This document shows positions 48,980 to 61,700 of a DNA stretch of 64,000 nucleotides, one piece after another (position 1 is the first letter of the stretch; each line of letters opens with the position of its first letter). The translations under genes were made by a program, and so were the position numbers. Below the pieces are notes generated by a model, which saw only the letters and a list, made by a program, of their open reading frames with translations, was not told the origin of the DNA and ran no database searches. Origin of the DNA: Methylocella tundrae (lineage in GTDB: Bacteria > Pseudomonadota > Alphaproteobacteria > Rhizobiales > Beijerinckiaceae); contig NZ_CABFMQ020000002.1 of NCBI RefSeq assembly GCF_901905185.1, positions 1-64,000 on the forward strand, in the 5' to 3' direction.

Positions 48980-49585
48980 ATGCGGCTCTCAGCCTCACGC
49001 CTCTCCGTCGAACGCGGCGGACGCGTCATTTTTTCCGATCTTTCTTTCGCGCTTCAGGATGGCGAAAGCCTCGTCGTCACCGGGCGCAACGGCGCTGGAA
49101 AATCAACCCTTTTGCGCGCGCTCGCGGGCCTGCTTCCGCTGGCTCAGGGCGAACTCTCGCTTGACGGCGCATGCGACGAAAGTATTAGCGAACAGACGCA
49201 TTACATTGGGCACGCCGACGCTCTCAAAGGCGCGCTTACCGTTGTCGAGAATCTCGAATTTCACGCCGCCTTGCTCGATTGCGGGCGCGGCGGAATTGCG
49301 CCCTCCGCCGCGCTCGCCGAATTCGGCCTCGGCCATGTCGCGCATCTGCCCTCGACCTATCTTTCGGCGGGCCAGAAACGGCGCGCGGCGCTGGCGAAAC
49401 TCCTTGTGGCGCGGCGGCCGATCTGGCTTCTCGACGAACCAACCACCGCGCTCGACGCCGCCTCGCAATCCTTGATGACGGCGATCATGGCCGCGCATGT
49501 GTCGGACGGCGGCCTCATCATCGCCGCGACACATGCGAAACTGCATCTCGCAGCGCGCGAACTTCAGCTCGGAGCCGCCGCTTGA
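48980..49585 (+). CDS. ccmA: Heme exporter ATP-binding protein CcmA
   Basis: It is the ATPase of the CcmABCD complex that releases holo-CcmE for cytochrome c maturation. The 201 residues have Walker A GRNGAGKST (35-43), the signature YLSAGQKRR and Walker B IWLLDEPTTALDA. ATG 48980 (MRLSASRLSV) is used; a further eight codons upstream to 48956 are possible. It overlaps ccmB by four bases (TTGA). Confidence 0.95.
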   Translation: MRLSASRLSVERGGRVIFSDLSFALQDGESLVVTGRNGAGKSTLLRALAGLLPLAQGELSLDGACDESISEQTHYIGHADALKGALTVVENLEFHAALLDCGRGGIAPSAALAEFGLGHVAHLPSTYLSAGQKRRAALAKLLVARRPIWLLDEPTTALDAASQSLMTAIMAAHVSDGGLIIAATHAKLHLAARELQLGAAA

Positions 49586-50283
49586 ACACCGAAAAGACGC
49601 CGAGCAAAGAGGCCGCGAGATCTCCTCTTCACGCGCTCTTTTTGCGCGAATTGCGGATCGGCCAGCGCATCGGCGGCGGCGCCAGCCTCGGCGTTGTGTT
49701 CTTTCTCATCCTCGTCACCTTGACGCCCTTCGCGGTCGGCCCCGACCTCGCCCTTCTCGGACGCATCGCCCCGGCGATGCTGTGGATTTCCGCATTGCTT
49801 GCGACGCTTTTGGGGTTGGACCGGCTGTTTCAGGCCGATCATGAGGACGGTTCGCTCGATCTGCTTTTGACGAGCCGGGCCTCGCTCGAGTTGATCGTGC
49901 TGACGAAATGTCTCGCGCATTGGCTCCTGACCGGACTGCCGCTCGTCATCGCGGCTCCTTTCTTCGGTCTGATGCTGGCGCTTCCGGTAAACCAATTATG
50001 GAGCGTCACTCTGTCCCTCCTCGTCGGGACGCCCGCCTTGACCTTGATCGGCGCGATCGGCGCGGCTCTTACCGTCAGCCTGCGCCGGGGCGGCCTGCTT
50101 TTGCCGGTGCTGATCCTTCCGCTCTGCGTCCCGGCGCTGATCTTCGGCGTCGCCGCGGCAGGAGCCGGCGCCAACGCATCACCCTTCGCGCCGCCGTTTT
50201 TGATTCTCTGCGCGCTCAGCCTTCTGGCGCTCGTCGGCGCGCCGATCGCAGCGGCGGCGGCCTTGCGCCAGATGAGCGAATAG
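49582..50283 (+). CDS. ccmB: Heme exporter membrane protein CcmB
   Basis: This is the membrane subunit partner of CcmA. The 233-residue protein has about six membrane helices (for example LGVVFFLILVTLTPFAV, PAMLWISALLATLLGL, LPLVIAAPFFGLML, LPVLILPLCVPALIFGV). The motif GLDRLFQADHEDGSLDLLL is typical of CcmB. It starts with TTG 49582, overlapping the ccmA stop (TTGA), so translational coupling is likely. No ccmC follows directly; instead a foreign-looking block begins at 50414. Confidence 0.93.
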   Translation: MNTEKTPSKEAARSPLHALFLRELRIGQRIGGGASLGVVFFLILVTLTPFAVGPDLALLGRIAPAMLWISALLATLLGLDRLFQADHEDGSLDLLLTSRASLELIVLTKCLAHWLLTGLPLVIAAPFFGLMLALPVNQLWSVTLSLLVGTPALTLIGAIGAALTVSLRRGGLLLPVLILPLCVPALIFGVAAAGAGANASPFAPPFLILCALSLLALVGAPIAAAAALRQMSE

Positions 50284-50413
50284 CCGGGCGGCAAGGCAAC
50301 ACAATCAGCCTATGATTTACAATTCTAAGCTTTGATTTTCATGAGCCTTCATCCGTTCAGCGCATCAATCGAGGGCACTTGCTCCAGATTGCTCTGTTTT
50401 GAGGGTTTCAGCC

Positions 50414-51187
50414 ATGAACCGTAGTTTGCTCACGGGCGCAGCCATATTGACCCTGGCGCTTGCCATTGGCGCGCCGAAACCCGCCAACGCCTTCGAGGGC
50501 GGCGTCCGCGGCGGCGGCGGCGATAGGGGAGGAGGCGGAGTTGGAGGCGCCGGGGCCGGAGGCTTCGGGCGCGCAGGGGCGGGAGGGTTCGGAGGCGGCG
50601 CCGAGGGCGGCGGCTTCCGCGCTGGAGGCGCCGGCGCAGAAGGCAGCGAGTTCCATGCCGGCGCGGCTGGCGCCGAGGGCGGCGGCTTCCATGCGGGCGC
50701 CGAGGGCGCCGCCGGTGGCGGCGTCTGGCATGGCGGGGCCGCGGCGGCTGAAGGCGGCGGTTATCACGCCGGCGCGGCCGGCGGCGCATGGCATGGCGGC
50801 GCCTGGCAGGCAGGCGCTGATACGGCGGCGAGCATTATCGGCGCGGACGCAGTCTTGGGCGGCGGCGACGGCGGAGGCGCATATTATGGCGGCGGCGGCG
50901 CGGCCTATGGCGGCGGCGCGGGCTATGTAGCGGGCGAAGCCGCCCGAGGCGGCGGTTGGCGCTCGGGCGCGGGGGGCGAGGGATGGACTTCCGGCGCCGC
51001 GGCGGCGGGCGGAGGATGGCATGCTGAGGGCGCGGCTGCCGGCGGCGGCGAGGCAGGCGGCGCCGCGGCGGGCGAAAGACATGCCGAAGGAGGCGGATTC
51101 GGCGATCGTGGCGGTGGCGGCTTCGGCGATCGCGGCGGCGGCGAAGGGCCCGGGGGCCGTGGAGGCGGGTTCGGCGGCCGTCGATAG
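50414..51187 (+). CDS. Exported Gly/Ala/His-rich protein, paralogue 1
   Basis: This 257-residue protein has a signal peptide (MNRSLLTGAAILTLALAIGA, then PKPANA) and a mature part made almost only of Gly, Ala, Glu and His. Loose repeats such as EGGGFHAGA and GGYHAGAAGGAWHGG precede an Arg/Asp-Gly-rich C terminus (GGGFGDRGGG). No Cys or catalytic motif. The leader DNA and the first 12 codons are nearly identical to those of the gene at 52239. Histidines recur about every ten residues, suggesting possible metal or surface binding. Function unknown. Confidence 0.72.
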   Translation: MNRSLLTGAAILTLALAIGAPKPANAFEGGVRGGGGDRGGGGVGGAGAGGFGRAGAGGFGGGAEGGGFRAGGAGAEGSEFHAGAAGAEGGGFHAGAEGAAGGGVWHGGAAAAEGGGYHAGAAGGAWHGGAWQAGADTAASIIGADAVLGGGDGGGAYYGGGGAAYGGGAGYVAGEAARGGGWRSGAGGEGWTSGAAAAGGGWHAEGAAAGGGEAGGAAAGERHAEGGGFGDRGGGGFGDRGGGEGPGGRGGGFGGRR

Positions 51188-51355
51188 CGGCGCCGCGATC
51201 CCCTAGCCGCTGCGGCGACGGTCCTGGATGCGCGGCGACGGCTGTGGATGAATGAATGTGCAAAACTGCTGACAGTGATTTACTTTTTTGCGAAAGCTTC
51301 ACAAATTGCGCTCATGAATGCCAGAAGATCCGGGCATTTGCTCCAAGAGGCGATC

Positions 51356-52153
51356 ATGAAACGATTTGGGATAGGGGCGCTCGCGGCGGCGTTGATGTTT
51401 TCCGGGCTTGCCGGCGCAGCCTTCGCGGAAACTGCGACGCCGCCGGCCGCCAATAATGAAGCGCATCCAGCCATCGAGCCGGCTGCGCTCGAAATCCTGA
51501 AAGCGACGAGCGAAAAGCTTTCCGCCGCCAAAAGCATTGCCTTTCACGCGCTTGGCGCTTTCGACGTTCCCGCGCGCGACGGCCAGCCCCTGTTCTATTA
51601 CAGCCGTTCGGAGGTGCTGCTCGTGCGGCCGAACAAGCTGCGCGTGATCGTGCCTGGCGATGGACCTCCGTCCGAGTTCTATTTCGACGGCTCGACGGTC
51701 GCCGTGCTGAGGCCAAAAGAAGATCTCATCGCCATCGCGGAGGTCCCCGGCAATCTCGAGGACATGCTGGAGAAAATCTATCAAAAAGCCGGCATTTATT
51801 TCCCGTTCGTCGATTTTCTCGTGTCCGATCCATACAAGGCTCTGACGAGCGGCCTGACGCGCGCATTCGTCATCGGCCAATCGGCGATGATCGGTGGCGT
51901 GACCACCAATGTGCTCTCGATTTCAGACGAGAAGGTGCATCTGCAAATCTGGATCGGAGCGGACGACAAGCTGCCGCGCCTCATCTGGGCGACCGGGACG
52001 GACGCCGACAAGCCGCGTCACATGGTCGAATTCTCCAATTGGAAGCTCGATGGCGACGTATCGAACGAGGCCTTTGCGCCGAAACGGACAGCCGCGACAA
52101 AGCAGATTCCGTTTGCCCGGCCGGACGAGGACCCGGGCGAGAAAAAGCCCTGA
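51356..52153 (+). CDS. Exported DUF2092 protein
   Basis: This 265-residue protein starts at ATG 51356 with a signal peptide (MKRFGIGALAAALMFSGLAG, cleavage near AFA-ET). The mature part matches DUF2092: LKATSEKLSAAKSIAFHALG, YYSRSEVLLVRPNKLRVIVP, EFYFDGSTVAVLRPKEDLIA, then LQIWIGADDKLPRLIWATGT. That pattern (a LolA/LolB-like half-barrel with a FDG strand) suggests a periplasmic lipid- or lipoprotein-binding fold. It lies between the two Gly/His-rich genes on the same strand, so they may act together. Confidence 0.85.
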   Translation: MKRFGIGALAAALMFSGLAGAAFAETATPPAANNEAHPAIEPAALEILKATSEKLSAAKSIAFHALGAFDVPARDGQPLFYYSRSEVLLVRPNKLRVIVPGDGPPSEFYFDGSTVAVLRPKEDLIAIAEVPGNLEDMLEKIYQKAGIYFPFVDFLVSDPYKALTSGLTRAFVIGQSAMIGGVTTNVLSISDEKVHLQIWIGADDKLPRLIWATGTDADKPRHMVEFSNWKLDGDVSNEAFAPKRTAATKQIPFARPDEDPGEKKP

Positions 52154-52238
52154 GCCGGTTATTTCGCCGGATCATTTTTCGGCCTACGCTTGAAACGCCC
52201 TCGCATTCTTAATGACGCTCGATATTGAGGTTTCAGCC

Positions 52239-52787
52239 ATGAATCGCAGTTTGCTCACGGGCGCGGCTCTATTGACTCTGGCGCTGGCGGTCAGCGCTTC
52301 GAATACAGCCGACGCGTTCCGCGGCGGCGGGTTCGGCGGCGGCGGCGGCTTCCACGCCGGCGGGGCCGCTGGCGGCGCCTGGCACGCGGGCGGCGTCGCC
52401 GGTGGCGGCTTTCACGCGGGTGGCGTCGCCGCAGGCGGCTGGCATGCGGGCGGCGTCGCAGGCGGCGGCTGGCATGGCGGCGCCGTGAATGGCAGCACCT
52501 GGCACGCCGACGGCTGGCACGCCGGCGGCTATTATGGCGGCGGCTTCCACGGACCCGCCGTGGTCAACGGCTATTACGGCGGCGGCTGCTGGGGCTGCGG
52601 CGCGGCGGCCGTCGGCGTCGCGGCGGCTGCGACCGCCGTTGCGATCGGCAGCATGGTCGCGACGGTGCCAGCGGGCTGCCCCTACCAATATGCCAACGGC
52701 GTCAATTATTACGTCTGCGGCGGGACCTGGTACCAGCCCTATTACGGCGCCAATGGCCTCTATTATCGGGTCGTTCCGCCGCTTTAG
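52239..52787 (+). CDS. Exported Gly/His-rich protein, paralogue 2
   Basis: This 182-residue protein has signal peptide MNRSLLTGAALLTLALAVSA. Then come five or six tandem repeats of the type GG-(W/F)-HAGG-(V/A)-A, a segment CWGCGAAAVGVAAAATAVAI with a possible membrane helix, and a C terminus CPYQYANGVNYYVCGGTWY typical of small secreted proteins of unknown role. The upstream sequence gaggtttcagccatgaa is nearly identical to that before paralogue 1, so the pair arose by duplication. Confidence 0.75.
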   Translation: MNRSLLTGAALLTLALAVSASNTADAFRGGGFGGGGGFHAGGAAGGAWHAGGVAGGGFHAGGVAAGGWHAGGVAGGGWHGGAVNGSTWHADGWHAGGYYGGGFHGPAVVNGYYGGGCWGCGAAAVGVAAAATAVAIGSMVATVPAGCPYQYANGVNYYVCGGTWYQPYYGANGLYYRVVPPL

Positions 52788-52933
52788 CCCTACAGTGCAA
52801 CGACCGGAGCCTCGGTCGTCAGAATGGCGACGCGTTCCCCGGCGCGGACAGCCGACGGATCGATCCGGGCTGAATTTAGTCAGCGTTCATGAGAGCGCGG
52901 CCGACCAAAACGGTCAGCCGCGCAGCCGGTTGC

Positions 52934-54142
52934 TTATTTCAGGTTGGCGGTGAGCCAACTCTGATAAAATGCGGCGATCGTCAGGTTGTTCATCTCGAGC
53001 ATTTCCATGTGGCCGTTGCCCAGGATGCCCACCGTCGCCAGAGGCACATGCTCGTTCTTGACCCCCGCCTGGGTGAGGAACTTCGATGTGCAATAGTCGT
53101 AGGTCGCGTGGTAGGATGCTTGGCCCGTCGCGATCAGGATCGGAATTCCGGTCAGGCCTGTCAGCTTATGGACCGGGCCGCTCTGCAGCCAGCAGCTCTT
53201 CTTATTGGCGCTCGGCGGCGCAACTTTGACAAGGTTCAGATCAGCGCCGGTGCTGACCGGCGGATTGAATTTCAGGCAGACGTTGCTGAGCCCGCATGTG
53301 GTTCCGGGCGCAGTGTCGCCGTTTAGGCTCGAGTTGCCTGTTGGTTCGACCGCGATGACGGCCTTGATCTTGCCCGGGCTGGCTTGCGGAATGAACCAGC
53401 TCACCGGGCCAGTCATCGAGTGGGTAATGATGATCGCGGGGCCGATATCTTTGATCAGCGCCGTCACCGCCTTGGTGGTGAGGTCGAGGGCCTGATCGCC
53501 GTTCGGCATATTGGCGACCTGAGAGGCGAAGAACTGATCAAAGGCGTATTCGCCGGGCACGCCGCTGCCATAGCCGCCCGGCCACTGCGTATGGAACCTG
53601 GCTTGCGGCCACTGCAGTGGAACCGTCAGCTCCGGCGCGGTGAACATCGATTTTATGGTCGCGGGAAGAGGGTTCGGCCCCTGTGGACCATAAGCATTCG
53701 GGAAATAGCCGGATTTGCCGCGTCCAGGCTGGTCGATCACAAACACCGGCCAGCCATTCTCCGCGAAAAACTGCGCCCACCCTGGCCGCCCATCCGGCGT
53801 TCCGAGGAAATTGGCGCCTGTCTGGCCGCCGCCATGGATCATTATGATCGGATATTTGGCTCCAGGGCCTTGCTGCCCCCATCTGTAACCCGAAGGAATT
53901 TGATAGAACACATGCATCTGTCCCGACATTGTGGTCGGGTTCGAGGGGTTGTCGTAAACGCCGCCTTCGTAGATCACGCCTTGGCTGCCAAGGAACAGGG
54001 GCCCTTTCTTGGGTCCTCCGCCGCCTCCGGTGAAACCGTCATCATCAGCCGCGCTGGCGATCGCGACACCGAGAAGTAACGCCATGCCCGCGGCTGCGCC
54101 GGCGCGCGCGCATGCGGTCGATTTCGCTAGTCGATTTTTCAC
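52934..54142 (-). CDS. Exported alpha/beta hydrolase (esterase 713-like)
   Basis: This 402-residue protein starts at GTG 54142 (AAGGGGGCAGAG upstream), giving a classic signal peptide (MKNRLAKSTACARAGAAAGM...ASAADDDG). The fold shows the oxyanion stretch IMIHGGGQTGANFLG, nucleophile Ser in IITHSMTGPVSW (a non-GxSxG elbow, THSMT), and a late His region (GNGHMEML). PGRGKSGYFP and FPNAYGPQGP resemble bacterial esterase 713. It is on the opposite strand to the surrounding genes and is predicted periplasmic. Substrate unknown. Confidence 0.85.
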   Translation of the reverse strand: MKNRLAKSTACARAGAAAGMALLLGVAIASAADDDGFTGGGGGPKKGPLFLGSQGVIYEGGVYDNPSNPTTMSGQMHVFYQIPSGYRWGQQGPGAKYPIIMIHGGGQTGANFLGTPDGRPGWAQFFAENGWPVFVIDQPGRGKSGYFPNAYGPQGPNPLPATIKSMFTAPELTVPLQWPQARFHTQWPGGYGSGVPGEYAFDQFFASQVANMPNGDQALDLTTKAVTALIKDIGPAIIITHSMTGPVSWFIPQASPGKIKAVIAVEPTGNSSLNGDTAPGTTCGLSNVCLKFNPPVSTGADLNLVKVAPPSANKKSCWLQSGPVHKLTGLTGIPILIATGQASYHATYDYCTSKFLTQAGVKNEHVPLATVGILGNGHMEMLEMNNLTIAAFYQSWLTANLK

Positions 54143-54762
54143 CTCTGCCCCCTTTGTTCTTTGGAGCCGCATTGGCTTGCGAGAACGGGAGGGATCTACG
54201 CTCGGCAATTCTTCATTCTTCCGCTTCGAAGAGCAGATTTGCCTCGACAAATTCCCCCGAGCCGTTGCGGCTTCTCTCCGTCACTCAAGTTTTTGTGACG
54301 ACGGGGAAAACATTTCAGTCGCGTTGCGAATAATCTTCCATGAAAGTCAGTTCTCTATAATAAAATAGATATTTTACAGGCTAAAAATACGAGCATAAAC
54401 GTTGCAATACACGGTATGTTCAACAGTTTTTGATGCGGCGTCTATCCCTCGCGTTTGTGCTGGATCCACAAAAATGACAAATCTACCATATATTTAAGTA
54501 TATTTAAGCTTTACAACGCCCTCGAAGAAAGTTCCTTACGCTAATCAGAGAATCCTGCCATGAGCGGATATGGCCTTGTTGTTGGCGTCCATTATCGGCG
54601 CGCTGTGCACGCCGCGGAGATCAAGCAGCGCATCCGTCGCCGCCCGTCCCGGCAATTTGCGTTTGATCGACCGCCGGCATAGACAGTTGGCGCGATCCGC
54701 TTGGGGCTTACGAGGATAGCTGAACCGTTCGGCGCAGATCGAAGCAGATTCGGGCAAAGGGC
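54143..54762. other. AT-rich intergenic region upstream of ccmC
   Basis: This 620-bp gap is strongly AT-rich at 54,320-54,560. Upstream of ccmC the sequence is GC-rich and carries AAAGGG shortly before ATG 54763. Open frames in it lack ribosome sites or motifs and overlap one another. It must supply the promoter for ccmCDG, since ccmAB is 4.5 kb away. No repeat ends of an insertion element were seen. Confidence 0.5.
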
Positions 54763-55530
54763 ATGCGAAACTACGCCAATCCGACGAACTTTCTCCAACT
54801 GGTCAGCGCCTCCACGCCATTCCTGGCGACGGCGACGGCGGTGCTGCTCGCCCTTGGCCTTTATCTCTCCTGGTTCGTCGCGCCGCCGGATTACCAGCAG
54901 GGCGAGACTGTGCGGATCATGTATCTGCACGTGCCCGCTGCCTGGCTTTCGATGTTCATCTATATGGTTATGACCTCGGCGGCGCTCGGCACGCTGATCT
55001 GGCGTCACCCGCTGGCCGACGCGGCGCAAAAGGCCGCCGCGCCTCTTGGCGCCGCCTTCACCTTCCTTTGCCTCGTCACGGGATCTTTGTGGGGCAAGCC
55101 GATGTGGGGCGCCTGGTGGGTGTGGGATGCGCGCCTGACCTCGGTGCTTGTCCTTTTTCTGATCTATCTGGCGCTGGTCGCGCTCTGGCGGACGATCGAG
55201 GACCCGGGCAAGGCCGCCCGCGCAGCGGCGATTTTCACCCTCGTCGGCGCCGTCAATATCCCGATCATCAAATTCTCCGTCGACTGGTGGAATACGCTGC
55301 ATCAGCCGGCGTCTGTGTTTCGTCTCGGCGGCCCGGCGATCGCGCCCACCATGCTCTGGCCGCTCATCGTCATGGCGCTCGCCTTCACTTTCCTTTTTCT
55401 GACGCTTCATCTGCTCGCCATCCGCAATGAAATCCTTCGCCGCCGCCTGCGCCGTCTGTCCATCCAGACAGCCGACTCCGAGCGCACCAGCATGGCCGCC
55501 TCTTCCGCCTCGCTGGGGACTGCGCTTTGA
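54763..55530 (+). CDS. ccmC: Heme exporter protein CcmC
   Basis: This membrane protein passes heme to CcmE. The 255 residues have six membrane helices and the tryptophan-rich WWD motif SLWGKPMWGAWWVWDARLTS on a periplasmic loop, with the conserved His in MYLHVPAAWL and the second in NTLHQP. It overlaps ccmD by four bases (TTGA). Confidence 0.95.
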   Translation: MRNYANPTNFLQLVSASTPFLATATAVLLALGLYLSWFVAPPDYQQGETVRIMYLHVPAAWLSMFIYMVMTSAALGTLIWRHPLADAAQKAAAPLGAAFTFLCLVTGSLWGKPMWGAWWVWDARLTSVLVLFLIYLALVALWRTIEDPGKAARAAAIFTLVGAVNIPIIKFSVDWWNTLHQPASVFRLGGPAIAPTMLWPLIVMALAFTFLFLTLHLLAIRNEILRRRLRRLSIQTADSERTSMAASSASLGTAL

Positions 55531-55691
55531 CCGCCGATCCGCATTTTGGCTTCATCGTCGCCGCCTATGGCGTCGGCTTCGTCGTCATCGCGGGAATGAT
55601 CCTCGCAATTCTTCGCGATTATTTCACGCTGAAGCGGGCTCTTTCGCGTTTTCCGCAGCGTAGCGAACGCGACGATAGGACGAAGCCTTAA
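55527..55691 (+). CDS. ccmD: Heme exporter protein CcmD
   Basis: This is a 54-residue protein below usual ORF size limits. It starts with TTG 55527, overlapping the ccmC stop, and ends with TAA at 55689-55691. Its single membrane helix (FGFIVAAYGVGFVVIAGMIL, residues ~7-27) and basic C terminus (RDYFTLKRALSRF) are typical of CcmD, which stabilises the CcmABC-CcmE complex. Context between ccmC and ccmG settles the call. Confidence 0.88.
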   Translation: MTADPHFGFIVAAYGVGFVVIAGMILAILRDYFTLKRALSRFPQRSERDDRTKP

Positions 55692-55718
55692 AACGATGCT
55701 TTCTTGGCGCATATTCAC

Positions 55719-56336
55719 ATGACGACGACAGAACCAAAGCTGCAACCGGCGGCCCCTGTTCCGGCCAAGAGACGCTCTCTCCTGGTCTTTCTGCCGCTGC
55801 TCTTTTTCGGGGCGATCGCGGCGCTGTTCCTGTTGCGCCTGTTCGCAGGCGATGCGTCCCGCCTGCCCTCGGCCCTGATTGGCAGGGAGGTTCCAGCTTT
55901 CACGCTCGCCGGCGTCGAAGGATTGCCGGGCGCGAACGGCCTTTCGGACGCGGATTTGCGCCAGGGCCATGTAACGATCGTCAATGTGTTCGCGTCCTGG
56001 TGCGTGCCCTGCCGCGAGGAGCATCCGACGCTGATGGGGATCGCGGGTGATCAGAAGCTGAAGGATCTCGGCGTGCGCCTCGTCGGCCTCGCCTACAAGG
56101 ATACGCCCGCCAATGTGCGCGAACTTCTCGGGGCGGACGGCGACCCCTACGCGACGATCGGCGCCGATCCCAATGGCCGCGCCGCGATCGACCTTGGCGT
56201 CTATGGCGTGCCGGAAACCTTCATCATCAGGGGCGACGGCACCGTCGCCTATCGCTTCGTCGGCCCCCTTAGCGATGAGAGCTATGCGGCGACGCTCCTG
56301 CCGGAGATCAAAAAGGCGGCGGGAGCAAACTCGTAA
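55719..56336 (+). CDS. ccmG: Thiol:disulfide interchange protein CcmG (DsbE)
   Basis: This membrane-anchored periplasmic thioredoxin-like protein reduces apocytochrome c Cys residues. The 205 residues start at ATG 55719 (TTG 55704 possible). It has one membrane helix (~28-48, LVFLPLLFFGAIAALFLL), the active site WCVPC in VFASWCVPCREEHP, and VYGVPETFIIRGDG with the cis-Pro. It is the last gene of ccmCDG. Confidence 0.94.
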   Translation: MTTTEPKLQPAAPVPAKRRSLLVFLPLLFFGAIAALFLLRLFAGDASRLPSALIGREVPAFTLAGVEGLPGANGLSDADLRQGHVTIVNVFASWCVPCREEHPTLMGIAGDQKLKDLGVRLVGLAYKDTPANVRELLGADGDPYATIGADPNGRAAIDLGVYGVPETFIIRGDGTVAYRFVGPLSDESYAATLLPEIKKAAGANS

Positions 56337-56375
56337 AGGCGCGATTGGCGCTGGGCGCCGATCCTCGCGCGAGCC

Positions 56376-58529
<2,154 letters not shown>

Positions 58530-58584
58530 TCAGAGCTGAATGGGCGTCGGCGAGCAATGACCACAGGCGCGCCAGGCTTTGCGC

Positions 58585-59888
58585 CTACGCCTGCCGCCAC
58601 ACGCCCGGCTGATAGCCAAATACCCGCTCATAGCGGGCGATCTCGTCCTTTGGCCCCAAAAACTTCGCCGGATTGTCGGAGAGTTTTACCGCCGGACGGC
58701 CCTCGACCTCGATCACTTTGCACACCAGCGAAGGCGGCATCACATCGACATCGGCGCCATGCGGCACGCAGCCGGCGAAATCATTGGTGAGATTGGTGCC
58801 CCAGCCGATCGAAACCTGCGCCCGGCCGCGCAGATGGCGCACGCTCGCCTCGATCGAATCGATCGTCATGCCGTCGGAGAGAACGATCAGTTTCTGACCC
58901 GGATCACGGCCCCGCGCCTTCCACCAGTCGATCAACTCCTCCGCGCCTTCGATCGGCGGCTTTGAATCAGGGCGCGCGCCCGTCCAGTCGGCAGCCCAAT
59001 CCGGCGCCGCCTTCAAAAAATTCGTGGTTCCGAACGTATCGGGCAAAAGCACGAGAAGATTGCCATCATAAAGGCGCGACCAGTCCTCGAGCACGGTGAA
59101 CGGCGCCTCGCGCAGGGCCGCGTCGTTCTCGGCGAGAGCTGCGTAGACCATCGGCAGCTCATGCGCATTGGTGCCGATGGCCTCGAGTCCGAGGTCCATC
59201 GCGTGCTTGACGTTCGAGGTTCCGATCAGGGCCTCGCCGACGCCCTCCCGGAGCGCCTCGATGCACCAGCGCTGCCACAGAAATCCGTGCCGCCGGCGCG
59301 TGCCGAAATCGGATATTTTCAGCGGCCCCTCGCGCGCCAGAATCCGCAGGCGTTCGACCTTGCTCCAGAGCTTCGCCTTGGCCCGCGCATAGAGGACGTC
59401 GAGCTCGAAACGGCCCATCCTGAACATGGCCGAGCGCGCCCGCAATTCATTGAGAATGGCGAGCGCCGGCACTTCCCACATCGTCGTCTCGCGCCAAAGC
59501 CCCTCGAAGCGAAGTTCGAATTCGCCGTTGCGACGCGACAATTGATAGGGCGGCAGGCGAAAATCGCCGAGATATTCGAGAAAACCCGGCTCGAAAATCT
59601 TGGTCCGGCCATAGAAACTGTTTCCGGCGAGCCAAATCAGCTCATTTTTCTGGAAGCGCAGCGAGCGCGCATGGTCGAGCTGTGCGGTCAGCTCCTTCTC
59701 GTCGATGCAGTCCGCGAGCCTGACGGCGCCCGATCGGTTGTGCAGTCCGAACGTTGCGTGGACGTCCGGCTTCAGCTTCCAGATCATCTGCAGCATCAGG
59801 AACTTGTAGAAATCCGTGTCGAGCAGCGTGCGAATGATCGGATCGACGCGGTAGGAATGATCGTGAACGCGGCTGGCGAGATCGGGAA

Positions 59889-59892
<4 letters not shown>
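58585..59892 (-). CDS. pncB: Nicotinate phosphoribosyltransferase
   Basis: It makes nicotinate mononucleotide in NAD salvage. The 435-residue protein carries [19 protein letters not shown] at its N terminus, the catalytic/autophosphorylated His region [17 protein letters not shown] (residues ~195-211), [12 protein letters not shown] and the FGTTNFL and [10 protein letters not shown] segments. ATG 59892 overlaps the recN stop codon (ATGA). It lies between recN and ligA, where NAD+ is the ligase cofactor. Confidence 0.94.
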
Positions 59893-61550
<1,658 letters not shown>

Positions 61551-61700
61551 CCGGCCGACGCCTCCCCGCACGAGCCAGAGAAATCTTTGCGTCGCTCGGC
61601 GCGGGCGCCTCAAAAAGCGAGAGCATTTTCAAGCGATATGGATAGAGGATCGCCTACGGAAAATGCAATAGAACGCACCAAAAGGGAAGCGCTGAAAACC

